A DNA stretch of 64,000 nt from Mycobacterium yunnanensis (GTDB lineage: Bacteria > Actinomycetota > Actinomycetes > Mycobacteriales > Mycobacteriaceae). The stretch covers positions 425,476 through 489,475 of the forward strand of contig NZ_JACKVK010000009.1 in NCBI RefSeq assembly GCF_025823185.1, read 5' to 3'. Both the position numbers and the translations under genes were made by a program. Below, one piece after another: positions 1 through 9,400 of this stretch; position 1 is the stretch's first letter; each line of letters begins with the position of its first letter. The notes below the pieces were generated by a model. That model saw only the letters and a program-made list of their open reading frames with translations, was not told the DNA's origin and ran no database searches.

Positions 1-1
1 C

Positions 2-325
2 AACGACGGCCTGATCACCAACCTGCCCAACGGGTTGGCCGTCGAGGTGCCTACCCTGCTCGACGCCCTCGGCGCCCACCCGACGAAGGTGGGCGATCTG
101 CCCCCGCAGTGCGCCGCGCTCAACCGCAACTTCCTCGGCCCGGTCGAGCTCGCCGTCAGGGCCGCCGTCGACGGGGATCCGCGATTGGTGCGAGCCGCCG
201 CGATGGTCGACCCCAACACCTCGGCCACGTTGACCGTCGACGAGATCTGGAAGCTGTGCGACGACCTGACCGTCGCGCACGGTGATCTGCTGCCCGAACC
301 GCTCCGCACCACGCTCGTGCCATGA
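2..325 (+). CDS. GH4-family alpha-glycosidase, C-terminal fragment
   Basis: Only the last 107 codons are present; the frame is open from base 2, so the gene begins outside the window. The segment reads NDGLITNLPNG then VEVPTLLDALG, which resembles the C-terminal part of NAD- and metal-dependent glycoside hydrolase family 4 enzymes (alpha-glucosidase, alpha-galactosidase, 6-phospho-glycosidases). The catalytic Cys/His metal ligands lie upstream and cannot be checked. The stop is 22 bases before a sugar-binding lipoprotein gene, so the enzyme probably hydrolyses the alpha-linked sugar brought in by the following transporter. Family assignment is fairly safe; substrate is inference. Confidence 0.7.
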   Translation, partial: NDGLITNLPNGLAVEVPTLLDALGAHPTKVGDLPPQCAALNRNFLGPVELAVRAAVDGDPRLVRAAAMVDPNTSATLTVDEIWKLCDDLTVAHGDLLPEPLRTTLVP

Positions 326-347
326 GAACCCAATAAGGAGTGTCCCA

Positions 348-1628
348 ATGATCCGATCTCGGCTCCGTATCGCGTTGGTCGCCATCCTGGCGTTCGTCCT
401 CACCGCCTGCGGTGGCGGCGGCTCGTCGCCGTCGGGTCCGACCGAGATCGCGGTGTGGCACGGCTATCAGGACACCGAGGGCGAGGTGTTCAAGGGCCTG
501 ATCGCCCAGTACAACAAGGACCATCCCGACGTGAAGGTCAGCGAGCTGTACTCCAGCAACGACTTGGTGCTGCAGAAGGTGCTCACGGCGGTGCGCGGCG
601 GCAGCGCGCCGGACGTGGCCTACATGTTCGGATCGTGGTCGCCCAACATCGCCCAGATTCCCCAGGTCGTGGACATGGCCGACGAGGTCAAGCAGCCCGA
701 CTGGAAGTGGGACGACTTCTACCCGGCCGAACGTGAGGCCGCGACGGTCGGCGAGAAGGTCGTCGGTGTGCCTGCCCTGGTGGACAACCTCGCGATCGTC
801 TACAACGAGAAGCTGTTCGCCGAGGCGGGTGTGGCACCGCCGACCAAGGACTGGACGTGGGACGACTTCCGGGCCGCCGCCGCCAAGCTCACCGACCCCA
901 GCAAGGGCCAGTACGGCTGGTTGATTCCGGCGGACGGCAGCGAAGACACCACGTGGCACTACCTTCCGATGCTCTGGGAGGCCGGCGGCGAGATCCTGAA
1001 CTCCGACAGCACCAAGGCGGCGTTCAACTCCCCGGAGGGTGTCAAGGCGCTGACCGTGCTGCAGCAGATGGCCGTGAACGACAAGTCCGTCTACCTCGAC
1101 ACGACCAACGAGAACGGGCCGAAGCTGATGAACAGCGGCAAGGTGGCGATGTTGGTCACGGGCCCATGGGATTTGAGTCAGCTGTCGGACATCTCCTATG
1201 GCGTGCAGGTGATGCCGACGTTCGCCGGGTCCAGCGGCGGCCACCAGACGATCGCCGGTCCGGACAACTGGGTGGTGTTCGACAACGGTGACGCGAAGAA
1301 GCGTGCCGCGATCGACTTCGTCAAGTGGCTCTCGGCTCCCGAACAGGTGAAGGCGTTCTCCCTTGGCACGGGCGATCTACCCATCCGTACGTCGGTGGGC
1401 CAGGACCAGTCGGTGTTGACCAAGCTCAACGAGAACGTGCCGGGTACGTCGACCTTCGTCGAGAATCTCGACAACGTGAAGAAGGTGCGGCCTACGGTGA
1501 GCCAGTATCCCGACGTGTCCGAGGCGCTGGGGCAGGCCATCGTGTCGGTCATGCTCGGCAAGCAGCAGCCTGCGGACGCACTGAACGCCGCGGCGCAGGC
1601 CGCCGACACGGCCCTGGCCGAGAAGTAG
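348..1628 (+). CDS. Sugar ABC transporter substrate-binding lipoprotein
   Basis: A 426-residue family-1 extracellular solute-binding protein of the maltose/multiple-sugar type. I place the start at ATG 348, where AAGGAG (335-340) gives a good Shine-Dalgarno and the protein opens with a basic n-region, hydrophobic core and lipobox LTAC (Cys21), so it is a lipid-anchored receptor on the outer face of the membrane. A longer frame from 282 lacks a signal peptide at its N-terminus. Typical SBP text follows (WHGYQDTEGE near the N-terminus, VTGPWDLSQL mid-protein). First gene of an SBP-permease-permease-ATPase set behind a GH4 enzyme. The substrate is probably an alpha-glucoside or alpha-galactoside; this cannot be read from sequence. 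Confidence 0.88.
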   Translation: MIRSRLRIALVAILAFVLTACGGGGSSPSGPTEIAVWHGYQDTEGEVFKGLIAQYNKDHPDVKVSELYSSNDLVLQKVLTAVRGGSAPDVAYMFGSWSPNIAQIPQVVDMADEVKQPDWKWDDFYPAEREAATVGEKVVGVPALVDNLAIVYNEKLFAEAGVAPPTKDWTWDDFRAAAAKLTDPSKGQYGWLIPADGSEDTTWHYLPMLWEAGGEILNSDSTKAAFNSPEGVKALTVLQQMAVNDKSVYLDTTNENGPKLMNSGKVAMLVTGPWDLSQLSDISYGVQVMPTFAGSSGGHQTIAGPDNWVVFDNGDAKKRAAIDFVKWLSAPEQVKAFSLGTGDLPIRTSVGQDQSVLTKLNENVPGTSTFVENLDNVKKVRPTVSQYPDVSEALGQAIVSVMLGKQQPADALNAAAQAADTALAEK

Positions 1629-1641
1629 GACGGGAGAGGGC

Positions 1642-2532
1642 ATGCCGTCACTGCTGGGACGACTGGGCCGCACCGACACGGTGGCGGGGTGGGCGCTGGT
1701 GAGCCCCGCCGCGGTGCTCATCGGCATCTTCGGCCTGCTGCCGGTGCTGATGTCGCTGCAGTTGTCGTTTCAGCAGTCCGACCTGTTGCGGCCGCAGACG
1801 CCGTGGGTGGGGCTGGCCAACTATCGCAAGCTCGCCGAGGACCCGGTCTTCGTCGAGGCGATCAAGCACACGATCGTCTACACCGCCCTCTTCGTCCCCG
1901 GCACGATGCTCGTGGGGCTCTTCGTCGCCGCGGCGATGAACCGGTCGGTGCGCTTCATCTCGGTGTACCGCACCGCCGCCTACATCACGATGGCGGTCTC
2001 GACAATCTCGCAGGGCATCATCTTCCTGTGGTTGACCGACCGCGACTACGGTCTGGTCAACGCCGGGCTCAACGCCGTCGGCATCTCGTCTCAGCCCTTC
2101 CTCGCCTCGCCGTCACAGGCGCTGTTCGTCATCGTGGCGATGACGATCTGGGGCTGGACGGGGTTCTCGGTGATCGTGTATCTGGCTGCGCTGCAAGGTG
2201 TTCCGCCCGAGTTGCACGAGGCGGCGATGATCGACGGCGCCAGCGCCGCAACCCGCTTCCGCACGATCACGGTGCCACTGCTCGGCCCGGCCAATCTGTT
2301 CCTGCTGGTGTGGTTGACCATCAACGCACTGCAACTCTTCGACGAGGTGTATGCCACCACCCGCGGTGGCCCGCTGCGGGCGACCACCGTGATCGTCTAC
2401 TACCTGTGGGACCGCGCATTCGTCCACTTCGACGCCGGGTACGCCGCCGCGATGGCCTACGCATTGTTCGTCGTCATCCTGCTGATCACCGCCGTCCAGT
2501 TCCGGCTCGCACGGAAGCACGTGCAGAACTGA
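1642..2532 (+). CDS. Sugar ABC transporter permease, MalF/UgpA type
   Basis: A 296-residue integral membrane protein with six predicted hydrophobic segments and the EAA loop that contacts the ATPase (LHEAAMIDGASAATRF, about residues 193-208), as in MalF/UgpA-like permeases. Start ATG 1642 has GGGAGAG just upstream. It begins 13 bases after the binding-protein gene and its stop overlaps the next start (ATGA at 2532), so the operon is translationally coupled. Role: one half of the membrane channel of the sugar importer. Confidence 0.9.
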   Translation: MPSLLGRLGRTDTVAGWALVSPAAVLIGIFGLLPVLMSLQLSFQQSDLLRPQTPWVGLANYRKLAEDPVFVEAIKHTIVYTALFVPGTMLVGLFVAAAMNRSVRFISVYRTAAYITMAVSTISQGIIFLWLTDRDYGLVNAGLNAVGISSQPFLASPSQALFVIVAMTIWGWTGFSVIVYLAALQGVPPELHEAAMIDGASAATRFRTITVPLLGPANLFLLVWLTINALQLFDEVYATTRGGPLRATTVIVYYLWDRAFVHFDAGYAAAMAYALFVVILLITAVQFRLARKHVQN

Positions 2533-3437
2533 TGACGACCACCGAACGTCCCGTCATCGAAACACCTGCGCCACAGCACGAGCCGGCCTCGCCCCGCCGG
2601 CTGAGGTTGCCGTTCAGCCCGTGGCACCTGGTGCTGATCCCGATGACGTTCGTCCTGATCCTGCCGCTGCTGTGGATGCTGGTCACCTCGCTGCAGACCG
2701 AGAGCGAGACCAACCACTTTCCACCGGTGCTCCTGCCGGAGCGGCCACGGTTCGAGAACTACTCCGAGGCGTGGGCGGCGGCGCCGTTCGGCCACTTCTT
2801 CCTCAACAGCGCGATGGTCACCGTGGTGGTGCTGATCAGCAATCTGGTGGTCTGCAGTCTCGCGGGGTACGCCTTCGCCCGCATCCGCTTCCTCGGCCGC
2901 GGCGCACTGTTCGTGACGTTGATGGCGACCCTGATGGTGCCGTTCCAGGTCACGATGATCCCGGTGTTCCTGATCGTGAAGTGGTTCGGGGACAACGTCT
3001 GGGCGGGTCTGGGCATCGACCACATCGGGGCCTTGATGCTGCCCAACCTGGCGACGGCGTTCGGCATCTTCTTCCTTCGTCAGTTCTTCCAGACGGTGCC
3101 GGTCGAGCTCGAGGAGGCCGCCCGGGTGGACGGCACGTCGCGCCTCGGGGTGCTGTTCAAGATCGTGCTGCCGCTGTCGCTGCCGGCCATGTCCACGCTG
3201 GCGGCGTTGACGGTGCTGACCTCGTGGAACGACTTCCTGTGGCCGCTCATCGTCATCACGTCTCAGGATCAGATGACGATTCCCTTGGGGCTGAGCTACT
3301 TCCAGGGTGCCCATCGCGTCAAGTGGCCGTTGCTGATGGCGGCAAACGTGATGAGCCTGTTGCCGATGCTGCTGGTATTCATCGGCGCACAGCGCTACTT
3401 CGTCCAGTCGGTCGCCAGTACCGGAATCAAGGGTTGA
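2532..3437 (+). CDS. Sugar ABC transporter permease, MalG/UgpE type
   Basis: A 301-residue MalG-type permease. The start is ATG 2532, which overlaps the previous stop as ATGA; the frame stays open far upstream but that extension is a shadow of the first permease gene. The N-terminus is a cytoplasmic Thr/Pro-rich tail (MTTTERPVIETPAPQH), followed by six hydrophobic segments and the EAA motif (LEEAARVDGTSRLGV) in the second half. It pairs with the upstream permease to form the translocation pore. Confidence 0.9.
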   Translation: MTTTERPVIETPAPQHEPASPRRLRLPFSPWHLVLIPMTFVLILPLLWMLVTSLQTESETNHFPPVLLPERPRFENYSEAWAAAPFGHFFLNSAMVTVVVLISNLVVCSLAGYAFARIRFLGRGALFVTLMATLMVPFQVTMIPVFLIVKWFGDNVWAGLGIDHIGALMLPNLATAFGIFFLRQFFQTVPVELEEAARVDGTSRLGVLFKIVLPLSLPAMSTLAALTVLTSWNDFLWPLIVITSQDQMTIPLGLSYFQGAHRVKWPLLMAANVMSLLPMLLVFIGAQRYFVQSVASTGIKG

Positions 3438-3447
3438 GGGGAATACG

Positions 3448-4527
<1,080 letters not shown>

Positions 4528-4569
4528 CGGTTACTGACGCCCGAGTCGATACATGGCCTAAGCAAACTT

Positions 4570-4588
4570 TCCCCGAAGGCCACGGGGA
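4570..4588. terminator. Hairpin between convergent genes
   Basis: TCCCCG (4570-4575) and CGGGGA (4583-4588) form a six-base-pair stem with a seven-base loop. It lies between the stop of the sugar-transport operon and the stop of the small reverse-strand ORF at 4602, so it could end transcription from both sides. There is no U-run, which is usual for mycobacterial terminators. Confidence 0.4.
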
Positions 4589-4601
4589 TGCAGCAGTTGG
4601 G

Positions 4602-4742
4602 TCAGACGCCGTAGCGAACGAGTTCGGCGGCCGTCATCAAGCGCTCGTGCTTGGCCGGAAAGTCGCGGCTCCGCACCGGGTGTCGAAGCAGGGACCAGGC
4701 AATACGGCCCATACGAGAACGGACGATTGAATTGCTGTACAC
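4602..4742 (-). CDS. Small basic protein, 46 aa, unknown function
   Basis: A short ORF with GTG start (4742-4740) and a good Shine-Dalgarno: AGGAG on the reverse strand (4751-4755), eight bases from the start. The frame continues upstream to 4793, but the ribosome site supports the shorter product. The protein is basic with a central run RMGRIAWSLLRHPVRSRDF and ends in LVRYGV; no cysteines, no signal peptide. Codon third positions favour G/C. I do not recognise the family. It is a lone gene between the sugar-transport operon and gltD, facing the former. Confidence 0.5.
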   Translation of the reverse strand: MYSNSIVRSRMGRIAWSLLRHPVRSRDFPAKHERLMTAAELVRYGV

Positions 4743-4912
4743 GGTGCTCACTCCTGCCGTCGTCTGGCTCACCGTGGGGAAACACTGGTGCATAACCCCC
4801 GGGAACCATTAGACACCTGTGATCTGGCTAACACCAGCAGACGCGCCGAACAAAAGTCGGATGTTTCTGATGTGACTAAAGTGGTTATTGAGACTCGCGC
4901 CCGGCCCGCGAG

Positions 4913-4961
4913 ACTACGGTTGTTGACGCATTTCAGCGCCATAACGCGCAACAACCGTAGT
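4913..4961 (-). terminator. Inverted repeat downstream of gltD
   Basis: ACTACGGTTGTTG (4913-4925) is perfectly complementary to CAACAACCGTAGT (4949-4961), a 13-base-pair stem with a 23-base spacer, 15 bases beyond the gltD stop codon. A second short stem, CTCGCG/CGCGAG (4894-4899 and 4907-4912), abuts it. The position suggests the transcription end or 3' stabiliser of the gltBD message. The long spacer is unusual for an intrinsic terminator, so a protein-binding site is an alternative. Confidence 0.5.
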
Positions 4962-4976
4962 GTCGGCGAACGAGAA

Positions 4977-6443
4977 CTAGCGCTGAGGTGCGGCCGTCGG
5001 CCTGATCGGCGCCGGCAACGCCGTCTGACCCATGAGGTACGCATCGACGCCCGCGGCGGCGGCCCGGCCTTCGGCGATCGCCCACACGATGAGCGACTGT
5101 CCACGCCCCATGTCACCGGCGACGAACACGCCGGGCACCGAGGTCTGGAAGTCGTCGTCGCGCTTGACGTTTCCGCGATCGGTCAGCTCGACCCGTAGGT
5201 CGGTCAGCAGGCCCGACTTCTCGGGACCGACGAAGCCCATGGCCAGCAGCACCAGGTCGGCCTCGAGTTCGAAGTCGCTGCCCTCGACCTTGGCGAACTT
5301 GCCGTCACGCATCTCGACCTCGTGCACCTTGAGCGCCGTGACGTGACCGTCGACCCCGATGAACTCCTCGGTGTTGACCGAGAAGATCCGCTCACCGCCC
5401 TCTTCGTGCGCGGAGGCCACCCGGTACATCAGCGGGTAGGTCGGCCACGGTGTCGAGTCGGCGCGCTCCTCGGGAGGCCGCGGCATGATCTCGAACTGGT
5501 GCACGCTGGCAGCGCCTTGCCGGTGCGAGGTGCCCAGGCAGTCCGCTCCAGTGTCGCCGCCACCGATGATGACGACCTTCTTGCCCTTGGCGGTGATCGG
5601 CGGCTCGCCGTCGTCGCCGACCACGGGGTCGCCGTTCTGCACCCGGTTGGCCCACGGCAGGTATTCCATCGCCTGGTGGATGCCGTCGAGTTCGCGGCCG
5701 GGGATCGGCAGGTCGCGCCACGCGGTGGCACCACCGCTGAGGACCACGGCGTCGTAGTTCAACCGCAGCTGTTGTGCGGTGAGGTCGACGCCGACGTCCA
5801 CCCCGGTACGGAACGTCGTGCCCTCGGCCGTCATCTGCTCCAGACGACGGTCGATGTGGCGCTTCTCCATCTTGAACTCGGGGATGCCGTAGCGCAGCAG
5901 GCCACCGACGCGGTCGGCGCGCTCGAACACCGTCACCTGATGCCCGGCCCGGGTGAGCTGCTGTGCGGCAGCCAGGCCCGCGGGACCCGATCCGACGACG
6001 GCGACCTTCTTGTTGGTCAGGCGGTGCGGCGGCAGCGGCACCACCCAGCCCTCGTCGTAGGCGTTGTCGATGATCTCGACCTCGACCTGCTTGATCGTCA
6101 CCGGATCCTGGTTGATGCCAAGGACGCAGGACGCCTCACACGGCGCCGGGCACAGCCGCCCGGTGAACTCCGGAAAGTTGTTGGTGGCGTGCAGCCGCTC
6201 GATCGCGTCGCGCCACCGGTCCTTGAACACCAGGTCGTTCCACTCGGGGATCAGATTGCCGAGAGGACATCCGTTGTGACAGAACGGGATACCGCAGTCC
6301 ATGCAGCGGGCCGCCTGGTTCTGCAGTACGTCGTGGGGGAAGTCCTCGTAGACCTCGTTCCAGTCACGCAGACGCAGCGGGACGGGGCGACGCTGCGGCG
6401 TCTCGCGGTGGGTGTGCTTGAGGAAGCCGCGCGGATCAGCCAC
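4977..6443 (-). CDS. gltD: Glutamate synthase small (beta) subunit
   Basis: A 488-residue NADPH-dependent beta subunit that feeds electrons from NADPH through FAD and iron-sulfur clusters to GltB for reductive transfer of the glutamine amide to 2-oxoglutarate. N-terminal cysteine clusters are clear (CMDCGIPFCHNGCP near residue 42 and CPAPCEASC near 97), followed by two Rossmann motifs (VVGSGPAGLAAA and IIGGGDTGADCLG). Length fits the family. Its start overlaps the end of gltB by eight bases, so the two subunits are co-translated. It closely resembles mycobacterial GltD (Rv3858c). Confidence 0.95.
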   Translation of the reverse strand: MADPRGFLKHTHRETPQRRPVPLRLRDWNEVYEDFPHDVLQNQAARCMDCGIPFCHNGCPLGNLIPEWNDLVFKDRWRDAIERLHATNNFPEFTGRLCPAPCEASCVLGINQDPVTIKQVEVEIIDNAYDEGWVVPLPPHRLTNKKVAVVGSGPAGLAAAQQLTRAGHQVTVFERADRVGGLLRYGIPEFKMEKRHIDRRLEQMTAEGTTFRTGVDVGVDLTAQQLRLNYDAVVLSGGATAWRDLPIPGRELDGIHQAMEYLPWANRVQNGDPVVGDDGEPPITAKGKKVVIIGGGDTGADCLGTSHRQGAASVHQFEIMPRPPEERADSTPWPTYPLMYRVASAHEEGGERIFSVNTEEFIGVDGHVTALKVHEVEMRDGKFAKVEGSDFELEADLVLLAMGFVGPEKSGLLTDLRVELTDRGNVKRDDDFQTSVPGVFVAGDMGRGQSLIVWAIAEGRAAAAGVDAYLMGQTALPAPIRPTAAPQR

Positions 6444-9400
6444 GAGCCGCCGCCATGATCGCGGTGTTGACGTCCTCGCCGTTGCGTTCGGCCTCGGCGA
6501 TGGCCGTCAGAACCGACCGGTAGTCACGCGGCATGACCTTCACGAAGTGCTTCAGTTGAGACTCCCAATCGGACAGAACCCGTTGGCCGACGGCCGAATC
6601 GGTGGCGTCGACGTGCGCGACGAGGATGTCGCGCAGCCACGTGACGTCGTCGTCGTCCAACCTCTCGAGTTCGACCATCTCGCTGTTGAGGTTGTCGGAC
6701 AACGTGCCGTGCAGGTCGTAGACGTAGGCGATACCGCCGGACATGCCCGCGGCGAAGTTGCGACCGGTGGGGCCGAGGATGGCCACCTTGCCTCCGGTCA
6801 TGTACTCACAACCATGGTCGCCGACACCCTCGACCACCGCGTGGGCGCCCGAGTTGCGTACCGCGAACCGCTCGCCGACCTGCCCCCGCAGGAAGGCCTG
6901 ACCGCTGGTGGCGCCGAACAGGACTACGTTGCCGGCGATGATGTTGTCTTCGGCGACGAACTCGGCGGGCGCGGACTCCGACGGTCGCACCGCGATGCGT
7001 CCACCGGACAGACCCTTGCCGACGTAGTCGTTGGCGTCGCCGTACACGCGCAGGGTGATGCCCTTGGGCAGGAAGGCCCCGAAGCTGTTGCCCGCGGATC
7101 CGTCGAAGGTGATGTCGATGGTGCCGTCCGGAAGTCCCTGCCCGCCGTGAATCTTGGTCAGCTCGTGGCCGAGCATGGTGCCGACCGTGCGGTTGACGTT
7201 GGCGATGGTGGTCCTGAATCGTGCCGTCGACCCATTGTCCAAGGCCTCACGGCATTGGGCGATGAGCTGCTGGTCGAGGGCCTTGTCCAGCCCGTGGTCC
7301 TGACGCGAGCTGCAGTAGAGATCCTGGTTCATGAACGCCGAGTCGGGCTCCACCAGCACCGGCGACAGATCCAGCTTGCGCGCCTTCCAGTGCGCGGCGG
7401 CCTGACGGGTGTCCAGCGTGCCGACCTGACCGACCATCTCGTTGACCGTGCGGAAGCCCAACTCCGCCATCAGTTCCCGCACTTCCTCGGCGATGAAGCG
7501 GAAGAAGTTCTCGACGAATTCGGGCTTGCCGTTGAACCGCTCGCGCAGCAACGGGTTCTGGGTGGCGACACCGACCGGGCAGGTGTCGAGGTGACACACC
7601 CGCATCATGATGCACCCGGCCACCACCAGCGGGGCGGTCGCGAAGCCGAACTCCTCGCCGCCCAGCAGTGCGGCGACGACGACGTCGCGGCCGGTCTTGA
7701 GCTGACCGTCCACCTGCACGACGATGCGATCGCGAAGACCGTTGAGCAGCAACGTCTGCTGCGTCTCGGCAAGGCCAAGCTCCCACGGAGCGCCGGCGTG
7801 CTTCTGCGACGTGAGCGGGGTGGCACCCGTGCCGCCGTCGTGACCGGAGATCAGCACCACGTCGGCGTGCGCCTTGGAGACACCGGCGGCGACGGTGCCG
7901 ACGCCGTTCTCCGACACCAGCTTCACGTGCACGCGGGCGCTCGGGTTGGCGTTCTTCAGGTCGTGGATGAGCTGCGCGAGATCCTCGATCGAGTAGATGT
8001 CGTGGTGCGGCGGCGGCGAGATCAACCCGACGCCCGGCGTCGAATGCCGCACCTCGGCAACCCACGGGTACACCTTGTGGCCCGGAAGTTGGCCGCCCTC
8101 ACCGGGCTTGGCGCCCTGCGCCATCTTGATCTGGATGTCGGTGCAGTTGGTCAGGTAGTGGCTCGTCACGCCGAACCGGCCCGAGGCCACCTGCTTGATC
8201 GCGCTGCGGCGCCAGTCGCCGTTGGCGTCGGGGTCGAATCGGTCGACCGACTCGCCGCCCTCACCGGAGTTGGAGCGACCACCGAGCCGGTTCATCGCGA
8301 TGGCCAACGTCTCGTGCGCCTCGGCCGAGATCGAGCCGTAACTCATTGCGCCGGTGGAGAATCGCTTCACGATCTCCGATACCGGCTCCACCTCGTCGAG
8401 CGGAACGGGTGGCCGCACCGCATCGTCGCCGGTGCGGAACTTGAGCAGCCCACGCAGCGAGGCGAACCGCTCGCTCTGGTCGTCGACCAGCTTGGTGTAT
8501 TCCTTGAAGATCGCGTACTGGCCGGTGCGGGTGGCGTGCTGCAGCTTGAACACCGTGTCGGGGTTGAAGAGGTGGTACTCCCCCTCCCTGCGCCACTGGT
8601 ACTCGCCGCCGACCTCGAGCTCGCGGTGCGCCCGCTCGTCGGGACGGTCGAGGTAGGCCAGCGTGTGACGGGACGCGACGTCGGCGGCGATGTCGTCGAG
8701 GTCGATGCCGCCCGTGGGGCAGTGCAGCCCGGTGAAGTAGTCGTCGAGCACACCCTGGCTGATGCCGATGGCCTGGAACAGCTGGGCGCCGGTGTAGGAC
8801 GCCAGCGTGGAGATGCCCATCTTGGACATCACCTTCAGCACGCCCTTGCCGGCGGCCTTGGTGTAGTTGGCCTTGGCCTGATCACTGCTGATGCCGGTGA
8901 TGATGCCGCGGTCGACCATGTCCTCGATGGACTCGAACGCCATGTAGGGGTTGATCGCGGCGGCACCGAAACCGCACAGGGCGGCCATGTGGTGCACCTC
9001 GCGGGCGTCGCCCGATTCGACGACGAGACCGACCTGGGTGCGCGTCCGGTCGCGCACCAGGTGGTGGTGCACGGCCGAGACGCTCAGCAGCGACGGAATC
9101 GGGGCCAGCGACTCGCTGGACTCGCGGTCGGACAGCACGATGATGCGGGCCCCGTCACGGATGGCGGCCGACACCTTCGCCCGGACGTCGTCCAGGGCTT
9201 CCTTGAGTCCCTGGCCGCCCCGGGCGACGGGGTAGAGGCAGCGGATGACCGCCGCGCGCAGCCCGTGCTTGTGGCCGCGGATCTCGTGGTCGGGGTCGAC
9301 GCAGATCAGCTTCGACAGCTCGGCGTTGCGCAGGATTGGGTTGGTCAGCACGATCTGACGGCAGGAGTCGGCGGTCGGGTTGAGCAGATCGCCCTCGGGG

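Noticed and set aside
4558..4809. 83-codon reverse frame as the gene in this gap
   Set aside because: The overlapping 46-codon frame has a Shine-Dalgarno, better third-position bias and more protein-like text.
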